The notes under the pieces were generated by a model that worked only from the letters and a program-made list of their open reading frames with translations, did no database searches and was not told the origin of the DNA. DNA of 64,000 nt from Paenibacillus albus. GTDB lineage: Bacteria; Bacillota; Bacilli; Paenibacillales; Paenibacillaceae. A program made the translations under genes and the position numbers. The stretch lies in the NCBI RefSeq assembly GCF_003952225.1, contig NZ_CP034437.1, forward strand, positions 1,655,501-1,719,500. Direction: 5' to 3'. Shown here one piece after another: positions 57,870 through 64,000 of the stretch. Numbering within the stretch: the stretch's first letter is position 1; each line of letters begins with the position of its first letter.

Positions 57870-58438
57870 ATGAAAAAGAAAGTCATGACTGCGGCACTTT
57901 CTACTGCAATCGTACTCGATACGTTAGGAACGGGCGGCATCGTTGGGGTAGCTCCATCTACGACCCCAACATTTCCTGACATTCAGAACTCATTTGCGAA
58001 AGAAGCGATCCAGCAGCTTATCGATCTTGGCATCATCAAAGGCGTAGACGCTTCACACTTCGATCCTAAAGGACACCTCACTCACTCGCGCGCAATTCGT
58101 TACGATCATGGTTAAATCGCTTGGACCCTTGTGGACATGTCTAAAACCGTATCCGACATGTTCAAGGACGTAACCGGATGGGCAGCTTCTTACGTTGACG
58201 CAGCGTTCAAGGTAGGGACATTAAGGGGATCAGCGCCGACATGTTCTCTCCGTCCGCTAACCTCACTCGCGAGCAATCAGCGGTTATTATGGTTAGGGCG
58301 CTCATACTGACGGGCGAGATCGACAAGGATGCAGTAGCTACGCTAACATTTACGGATGCTATGCTGACACTATCTCCGATTGGGTTAAGGCGGACACGGT
58401 GTTTACTCCCTTCTACTGACGTCAAAATATATCTTTGA
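57870..58438 (+). pseudogene. Decayed SLH-domain surface protein
   Basis: ATG 57870 starts a signal peptide and one SLH motif (FPDIQNSFAKEAIQQLIDLGIIKG). An ACTC duplication near 58,082 shifts the frame; other frames then show TRAQFVTIMVKSLG, MFKDVTGWAASYVDAAFKVG and ANLTREQSAVIMVRAL, more SLH motifs. Several separate lesions are needed, unlike the single-base breaks in the island, so this is real decay. SLH domains bind pyruvylated wall polymers in this group. Confidence 0.75.
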
Positions 58439-58592
58439 CCGTGCAGAGGAAATTGCAGAGCTGAGGCTTGAAACCGCAGAGGATCTTCGAGTATGGCGAG
58501 AACAACGCCGCCAAGGGCGGGTGAAGGTTGAGCTTAATCATGAGCAGGTTGATTTGGCTAGCGAGGTCGAAATTATTGCGGAAGTTGAATAA
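58434..58592 (+). pseudogene. Unidentified charged C-terminal fragment
   Basis: An open run of 52 codons reads RAEEIAELRLETAEDLRVW and ends EVEIIAEVE. It has no start of its own and no recognisable family, and is joined to the SLH remnant by an out-of-frame junction. It ends 17 bp before the NUDIX gene. Confidence 0.3.
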
Positions 58593-58609
58593 GTAGGATG
58601 TGATTATGC

Positions 58610-58999
58610 GTGATACAAGTAGCGGCAGCTATCATCGAGAATGTGCAAGGGAAGATTCTAATTGCTAGACGGAAAGAAGGAAAGTCGCAGGGCGGCTTGT
58701 GGGAGTTCCCAGGAGGCAAGATTGAAGCCGATGAGACAGCTGAAGAGTGTCTACGTAGAGAACTGCGGGAAGAGATGAATATTGAGATTGATCCATATGA
58801 ATTTTTTGGTGAAAATGAGCACTTTTATGGAGACGTGCATATTAGTTTGATTGCGTATAAGGCCAAGTTTCTCGGCGGTGAAATGAAGCTGGTCGATCAT
58901 GATGATTATGAGTGGGTAAGCCTTAATCAACTCAATGAATTCGTGTTCGCTCCGGCAGATGTGAAGTTTGTAGAAATTCTGTTACTGCTTATGAGGTAA
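58610..58999 (+). CDS. NUDIX hydrolase, MutT-like
   Basis: 129 residues from GTG 58610 with AGGATG upstream. The NUDIX box is intact: GGKIEADETAEECLRRELREE then MNIEI, positions about 36-60. It opens with VAAAIIENVQGKILIARR, as in 8-oxo-dGTP diphosphatases of the MutT group. It probably cleans the nucleotide pool. The nearby decayed sequences on both sides do not touch it. Confidence 0.88.
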   Translation: MIQVAAAIIENVQGKILIARRKEGKSQGGLWEFPGGKIEADETAEECLRRELREEMNIEIDPYEFFGENEHFYGDVHISLIAYKAKFLGGEMKLVDHDDYEWVSLNQLNEFVFAPADVKFVEILLLLMR

Positions 59000-59332
59000 T
59001 ATAGCAGCTTGAGCGGTAATATCAATATGGCTACGCCAGAAGGCAAGGTTGCGTCCCGACAGTAATGGATGAAGAAGAATCGATAGCATTTTTCGAGGAT
59101 CTCAATTCGGCTGAGAAGCGGCGAAGGAGCTGCAGAACCGGCAACGATTTATTTTAACGAATAGTGTTTATTATTAGTTGTTTCAATAATTACGAGAATT
59201 AGATAGAAAGAACAATGGCGGTATTGATTTAATGCAAATTCATACAATTTATTCTATTTTTAAATGTGATTAACATTGTTGTTTTGGTCTATAGACAAGC
59301 AGTAGTTTTAATTGTATATTGAAATCAATAAA
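59000..59332. other. Gene-free leader region
   Basis: From 59,000 to 59,160 there are short coding scraps without an intact frame. From 59,160 it becomes AT-rich and should hold the promoter for the riboswitch-controlled gene. I cannot assign -35 and -10 boxes with confidence. Confidence 0.4.
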
Positions 59333-59334
59333 CC

Positions 59335-59425
59335 GAAAAAGGCATAACTTGGGAAACCGAGTGACGCAAAGCTATAGGGGCTTCGTTTGCGAAATTTAGC
59401 AAAAAAGCTAGCCAGTTGCCGAAGT
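59335..59425 (+). ncRNA. c-di-GMP-I (GEMM-I) riboswitch
   Basis: The class I aptamer pattern is clear: AAGGCATAACTTGG with the GAAA tetraloop closing stem ACTTGG/CCGAGT, the invariant GACGCAAAGC, a second arm of variable length ending in AGCTAGCC, and the 3' strand GCCAGTTGCCG that pairs back to GGCATAAC. The aptamer binds cyclic di-GMP. A terminator about 20 bp downstream makes the expression platform, so the ligand probably controls transcription of the large secreted protein gene. Confidence 0.85.
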
Positions 59426-59447
59426 TTTCGATATCGTGTAACTTGCG

Positions 59448-59478
59448 GATACCGAACTTTGGGTATCTTTTTTTTTTT
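59448..59478 (+). terminator. Terminator of the c-di-GMP riboswitch
   Basis: GATACC (59448-59453) pairs with GGTATC (59462-59467), followed by 11 T (59468-59478). It lies between aptamer and start codon, as expected for a transcriptional switch. Confidence 0.8.
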
Positions 59479-59504
59479 CGGACAGAGAGGGAGTATCTGT
59501 CAAT

Positions 59505-62500
59505 ATGATTGGTAGAAGAAGACAAAACAACAAGGCACCTCACCTTCCTTTTTACGCTCTGCTCACTATCCTTATCGTTAGCTTGCTGATGAATCTAGGA
59601 TTTACTACGAAAGCATATGCCGATGCGCGGTCGTTTTACGTGGCTGCGACGGGGAACGACAGTAATCCGGGCACTTTGGATGCGCCTTGGAGAACGATTC
59701 AAAAAGCCGCGAATTCCGTACTCCCAGGAGATACGGTATTTGTGAGAGGAGGAGTATATTCCGAGTTTGTATCGGTCAAAGCGTCGGGCAACTCTACGGG
59801 ATATATTACTTTTCAGAATTACGCGAATGAAACGCCTATCTTGGATGGTTCAGGATTGACTGTTTCGAACGTGAATCAAGCGTTATGGTCATTATCTAAT
59901 ACCAACTACGTGAGAATAAACGGATTCGAAATTCGGAATCTAACGACATCTAGCAGTTCGTTCGATCCCGTTGGAATTCTGATATTCAATGGTGGAAGTA
60001 ATATACAGATCGCAAACAATAATATTCATGATATTAAGAATACGGCTACCTCGGGGAACGCCCACGGCATACTCGCATTAGGCAACACTTCGACTCCATT
60101 GACCGGCCTCGAAATTCGTAATAACCAGATTCATAATCTAGTAACGGGATGGAGCGAGTCGCTGACGTTAAGCGGCAATATTGATGGATTTTCCATTACC
60201 AACAATAAGGTTTACGACAATAACAACATCGGTATCGAGTTAGCCGGTTATTATAATGCATGCTCTAACTGTGTAGATCAAGTGCGCAATGGCACGGTAG
60301 CGGAAAATACGGTGTACGGAATCAGTACTTCCACTAATCCGGCATACGGATTGAACAGTCATTCTGCAGGTGGCATTTACGTTGATGGAGGAACGAATAT
60401 TTCTATTGAACGAAATCATGTGTTCAACAATGATTTCGGTGTTTCATTAGCCAGCGAGAAGCTGGGGAAAGCAACCACTAATATTACTCTGCAAAATAAC
60501 TTTATTCATCATAATTATCGCGCTGGGTTGATAATGGGTGGAGGCAGTTCATCGAATGGCGGAGCAGCTCAAAACCTGATTTACAATAATACGTTCGTGG
60601 AGAACGATTCGCTAAAGGAAGGCTTTGGAGAGATTACGTTACAAAATAATAATACGAATAACATGATAGCCAATAATATTATTTACAGTAACTCGCAAAA
60701 AATTTCGATTAACAAGATCAACAAAACGGGATCAGGAAATAAGTTGAACTTTAACTTGTTTTATAATCCGAACGGGGCGGCTGCAACGCAATGGAAGTGG
60801 GATGGAGTCGTGTATACTTCGTGGAGCGCATATAAGACGGCAACAGGTAACGATGCCGATTCCGCTTTTAGTGACCCTCTATTCATGGATAAAGCAAGTC
60901 TAGATATCAGGTTGAAATCAGGTTCCTCGGGTATCGATAAGGGTTCCCAACTATATGTGACTAGCAGTCTCTACGATTTCAATCGTTTAGCGAGAGTTCA
61001 AGGTCAAACGATTGATATTGGAGCGACGGAATATGTTCCGCCCGTATCTGAGAAACCAACAGAAACCGTGGATACAATAGACTGGAGCAAAGTACCTGCT
61101 CTAAGTACAGGGACAGCAAATGCGAAGCAGCTAAAAGCGATCAAAGATAAATTGAACTTGAACATCGCAATCGATGGAGCAAGCCTCGATGGTAAAAGCC
61201 AAATTTATATTGACGTTGATAACAATAAAAGCACTGGTTTCGCGGCTCCTTTTTGGGCAAATAGCGGTGCGGAATATTTATTGGAGGGCGGAACGTTATA
61301 TCGTTACGCCGAGAAAGCGGGAACCAATTGGTCTTGGACCAAAGTTCAAGATTATAGGGACAAAAATAACTATTCTGTATCGAGCACAAATCTCGTGGTA
61401 GCAATTCCTTTCGCTGATATGGGTGTTACCAAGGATGCGGTAATTAAAATCGGATATGTCTTGAACGATTCTGTTAAACTACCGGCTAGCGGAAGTCTTC
61501 TGAGCGTGAATGAAGTATCGGATTCAATACCGACACCGACGCCAGAACCAACACCAACACCAACGCCAACACCAGGGCCTGCAATTAATATCTCTATTGA
61601 TGGGAATGCCGCTGACTGGGATACGGTTGCTAGTGGGGGAACGGGTACGCTGCTGGCCAAAACATTAAAATTGTACAGCAATGATTCGAGTTTGTTCTTG
61701 CTCGTACAGGGTGATCAGCTAACGGCGAAAAGTCAGTTTTTTATTAACTCCGACAATCGCAGCGAAACAGGTTATCAAGTGAAAAATAGCAGTACCGCCG
61801 GAAGCGACTATTTAATAGAAAATGGTGTCTTGTATCGATACAGCGGTACGGGAACGAACTGGGCATGGTCGAAGATAACCGCATATTCAGGAACTCCGAA
61901 CTACTTGGCTAAGTTAACTGTAATTGAAGCTCGGATACCATTAACGGATTTGGGCCTTGTTAGTGGAAATACAATACGTGTTACATTTATTAGAAACGAC
62001 AACAATTCCGATCAAATATCGACATTGCTGTCGATATCGACAGCAACGGCGACACCGACGCCAACACCAGAACCAGCTCCAACCCCAACTCCAGCTCCAG
62101 CTCCAACAATTAGTATCTCAATTGACGGAAATGCTGATGATTGGAATGGGATTTCTAAAGCAGGAACTGGCACGTTGATGGCAAAGACGTTAAAGTTGTA
62201 TAACAAGGATTCGAGTTTATACTTGCTCGTACAGGGTGAGCAGCTAACAGCGAAAGGCCAGTTTTACATTAGTGCCGACAATCGTAGCGACACAGGCTAT
62301 CAAGTGAAAAATAGCAGCGTCGCTGGGGCTGATTATTTGATAGAAAACGGAACATTGTATCGATACAGCGGTACGGGACTGGACTGGACGTGGTCGAAGG
62401 TGACCGATTATATTGGGACCTCGAACTACGTAGCAACGGAAACCGTAATTGAAGCTCGGATTCAATTGAGTGATCTGGGAATTGTTACAGGAAGCACAAT

Positions 62501-62582
62501 ATGTATTACCTTTATGAGAAGTGACAATGCTTCCGACCAGACATTATCGGATGGCAAGGCACCGACTTACGTGCTACAATAA
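59505..62582 (+). CDS. Large secreted right-handed beta-helix protein with three carbohydrate-binding-like repeats
   Basis: 1,025 residues. A signal peptide ends near AYADA (about 39). DUF1565-like start (FYVAATGNDSNPGTLDAPWRTIQKAAN), then parallel beta-helix coils rich in NNxI and NNxxI (about 80-480), as in polysaccharide lyases and epimerases. Three repeats follow (about 525-675, 695-850, 870-1015), each with the pattern ISIDGNADDW, LKLYNKDSSLYLLVQG, YISADNRSDTGYQ and DYLIENGTLYRY. Pro-Thr linkers join them. It probably acts on or binds extracellular polysaccharide. Expression is controlled by the c-di-GMP riboswitch upstream. Confidence 0.85.
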   Translation: MIGRRRQNNKAPHLPFYALLTILIVSLLMNLGFTTKAYADARSFYVAATGNDSNPGTLDAPWRTIQKAANSVLPGDTVFVRGGVYSEFVSVKASGNSTGYITFQNYANETPILDGSGLTVSNVNQALWSLSNTNYVRINGFEIRNLTTSSSSFDPVGILIFNGGSNIQIANNNIHDIKNTATSGNAHGILALGNTSTPLTGLEIRNNQIHNLVTGWSESLTLSGNIDGFSITNNKVYDNNNIGIELAGYYNACSNCVDQVRNGTVAENTVYGISTSTNPAYGLNSHSAGGIYVDGGTNISIERNHVFNNDFGVSLASEKLGKATTNITLQNNFIHHNYRAGLIMGGGSSSNGGAAQNLIYNNTFVENDSLKEGFGEITLQNNNTNNMIANNIIYSNSQKISINKINKTGSGNKLNFNLFYNPNGAAATQWKWDGVVYTSWSAYKTATGNDADSAFSDPLFMDKASLDIRLKSGSSGIDKGSQLYVTSSLYDFNRLARVQGQTIDIGATEYVPPVSEKPTETVDTIDWSKVPALSTGTANAKQLKAIKDKLNLNIAIDGASLDGKSQIYIDVDNNKSTGFAAPFWANSGAEYLLEGGTLYRYAEKAGTNWSWTKVQDYRDKNNYSVSSTNLVVAIPFADMGVTKDAVIKIGYVLNDSVKLPASGSLLSVNEVSDSIPTPTPEPTPTPTPTPGPAINISIDGNAADWDTVASGGTGTLLAKTLKLYSNDSSLFLLVQGDQLTAKSQFFINSDNRSETGYQVKNSSTAGSDYLIENGVLYRYSGTGTNWAWSKITAYSGTPNYLAKLTVIEARIPLTDLGLVSGNTIRVTFIRNDNNSDQISTLLSISTATATPTPTPEPAPTPTPAPAPTISISIDGNADDWNGISKAGTGTLMAKTLKLYNKDSSLYLLVQGEQLTAKGQFYISADNRSDTGYQVKNSSVAGADYLIENGTLYRYSGTGLDWTWSKVTDYIGTSNYVATETVIEARIQLSDLGIVTGSTICITFMRSDNASDQTLSDGKAPTYVLQ

Positions 62583-62594
62583 ACAAACATTAGC

Positions 62595-62662
62595 TACCTT
62601 CTGTTTCAATCGGGAGCATGCCGGACAATCGGCGTTCGCGAGAAACGGGAGGTAGTTTTATT
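62595..62662 (+). terminator. Terminator after the beta-helix gene
   Basis: CTACCT..TGTTTC and GAAACGGGAGGTAG form the outer stem around a GC-rich loop, then TTTTATTTTG. The stretch 62,663-62,911 carries no convincing gene. Confidence 0.7.
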
Positions 62663-62911
62663 TTGAGTGAACATCGGTATTGCTTTGCAAGGACAACACG
62701 CGTATCAGAAGTACAGCAGCTAATGAAGACACCTTACAAACTATTTCTTGGTGAGGGAAAAGTTACATCGATTTTGCTGGTGCTTTGGTCCTACTTTTTA
62801 CGCGACAAAAAATGGTATTTCTTTACTATATGTGCTAGTATGAGTATAAACTCGCAGAATCTTCGACAATTTATTATGCAATGCTATTCAACTAATATAT
62901 GAGGTGGGAAT

Positions 62912-63883
62912 ATGAAGGTTTTAATTACGGGGGGATACGGTTTCATAGGATCTCATGTAGCTGATCGCTTTAACAAGGAAGGCTACGAGGTTTATATCAT
63001 TGACAATTTGACTTCTGGGACTACACAAAATGTGAATTATAAGCATAAGGGATATCGCTTGTCGGCTGAAGACAAGAAATGCGAGGAGATTTTTCGTTCA
63101 AACCGATTCGACGCGGTCGTACATCTAGCTGCTCAGGTCAATGTCACTGAATCTATTAACAACCCGAGATTAGATACTCAATCCAATGTATTAGGTTTAG
63201 TTAATATGTTGTCTCTGGCTCAAAAGTATGCGGTGAAGAAGTTTATATTCGCGTCTTCCGCAGCGGTATATGGTATGAATGATAATCTTCCACTGCCAGA
63301 AAATGCGGTGTGTGATCCTATTTCTCCTTACGGGATCAGCAAGCACGTTGGTGAGGAATATTGTTTGAAATGGAATGAACTCTACGGTTTAGATACAATC
63401 GTGTTTCGGTTTTCAAATGTATATGGGCCACGCCAGGCTCATACCGGAGAAGGCGGCGTAGTATCCGTTTTTATGGAAAATGCACTAGCGGGCAGAGCTT
63501 TGACCGTTAATGGGGATGGAGAACAAACGCGCGATTTTATTTATGTTGAAGATGTGGCAGATGCTATTTATCGGGCTTCGTATTCCAGACTTCAAGGTGT
63601 ATATAATCTATCGACGAACACGGAATGTTCGGTGAATGAACTAGCGCATCATGTCATGAGTTTACACGATACGACTTATATTGAATACGGCGAGGAAAGA
63701 GCCGGGGATATCAAACGTTCGGTTCTGGACAATGCCAGGGTAAACAAGGATCTGGATTGGGCTCCTCTGTATAATTTCCAAGAAGGACTGAACAAGACTT
63801 ACACATGGTTTTCGGATAATGACACGAGGACTCCAAAGGTGGCTGAGGCCAAAAAACGGAGACGACAAAAGAGCGCAGCGTGA
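62912..63883 (+). CDS. NAD-dependent nucleotide-sugar epimerase (UDP-glucose 4-epimerase family)
   Basis: 323 residues; ATG 62912 with GAGGTGG. Extended SDR fold: TGGYGFIGSHV binds NAD, the catalytic set is Ser in FASSAAVYG and Y-x3-K in SPYGISKHVG. The product would be UDP-Gal or UDP-GalNAc type sugars for a surface polymer. The C-terminal tail is unusually basic (KKRRRQK). It overlaps the next start (GTGA), so the two genes are coupled and belong to one operon. Confidence 0.88.
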   Translation: MKVLITGGYGFIGSHVADRFNKEGYEVYIIDNLTSGTTQNVNYKHKGYRLSAEDKKCEEIFRSNRFDAVVHLAAQVNVTESINNPRLDTQSNVLGLVNMLSLAQKYAVKKFIFASSAAVYGMNDNLPLPENAVCDPISPYGISKHVGEEYCLKWNELYGLDTIVFRFSNVYGPRQAHTGEGGVVSVFMENALAGRALTVNGDGEQTRDFIYVEDVADAIYRASYSRLQGVYNLSTNTECSVNELAHHVMSLHDTTYIEYGEERAGDIKRSVLDNARVNKDLDWAPLYNFQEGLNKTYTWFSDNDTRTPKVAEAKKRRRQKSAA

Positions 63884-64000
63884 CTAAGAAGATTAAACCA
63901 TATGCTGAAAATTTGCTCGCTTTTGCCTTAATCGCATGGTTGGGTTTGAGCAATTTCGATGAGTCTTACAATTTTATTGATATGAAGATATTCTACATCA
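63880..64000 (+). CDS. Membrane protein, 3' partial
   Basis: A frame from GTG 63880 overlaps the epimerase stop and runs off the window. The 40 visible residues contain one hydrophobic segment (NLLAFALIAWLGLSNF). Position after an epimerase and near a c-di-GMP riboswitch would fit a PelD-like or other polysaccharide-synthesis membrane protein, but this is a guess from context. Confidence 0.55.
   Translation, partial: MTKKIKPYAENLLAFALIAWLGLSNFDESYNFIDMKIFYI

Noticed and set aside
62618..62902. 94-codon frame between the beta-helix gene and the epimerase
   Set aside because: It starts inside the terminator hairpin and has no ribosome site. The composition looks non-coding.

Overview
The window looks like a chromosome segment of a Paenibacillus-like member of the Bacillota. 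The pointers are the order yerB (DUF3048) - yerC - dgkB - rlmD, a YqfQ-like protein, a DUF47/PiT phosphate pair, an SLH-domain remnant, strong Gram-positive ribosome binding sites with frequent TTG/GTG starts, and a c-di-GMP-I riboswitch. The genus is an inference from gene content only.

Layout. (1) 1-13,080 is ordinary, relatively GC-rich core chromosome: a polysaccharide deacetylase, an FG-GAP/VCBS-like lipoprotein, an OmpR/HK two-component pair, DUF3048 lipoprotein, DUF47-PiT phosphate uptake, a YqfQ-like protein, YerC, a double CbiX protein, DgkB and RlmD. (2) 13,015-57,470 is a large AT-rich composite island inserted at the 3' end of rlmD. The rlmD tail (encoding PHTVHVE) recurs at 13,015, 53,091 and 57,447, so at least two elements appear to be stacked in tandem. 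(3) 57,500-64,000 is chromosome again: a decayed SLH protein gene, a NUDIX hydrolase, a c-di-GMP-I riboswitch with terminator, a large secreted beta-helix protein, a nucleotide-sugar epimerase and the start of a membrane protein. This end is probably an exopolysaccharide locus.

The island is mainly a defence and mobility store. Its left part has McrBC, then a degenerate adenine-methyltransferase/TRD protein translationally coupled to a protein with a HEPN-like R-x4-H motif. A plasmid- or ICE-like module follows: XRE regulator, two unknown genes, a palindromic TTAAG repeat, a structured three-way-junction element, a tyrosine recombinase, a ParB-like protein, an excisionase and an integrase. 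The right part has a MazG-like protein with a PLD-helicase, a giant DinG-RecQ fusion, and a class 2 DISARM core (drmA, drmB, drmC, drmMII, with an unknown gene in the drmE position). Next comes a three-gene signalling-type module: a double-GHKL ATPase/histidine kinase, a receiver split by 51-bp tandem repeats, and an unknown partner. An HNH nuclease completes it. That three-gene module, and the methyltransferase-like/HEPN pair, are the best candidates for undescribed systems.

Seven breaks in six island genes are each repaired by adding one base to a short homopolymer (2-6 bases as written). They are therefore more likely homopolymer under-calls in the assembly than real pseudogenes, and I annotate those genes across the breaks. 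True decay is seen in the SLH gene, the GGDEF remnant and two integrase 3' fragments. I saw no tRNA, rRNA or CRISPR array.
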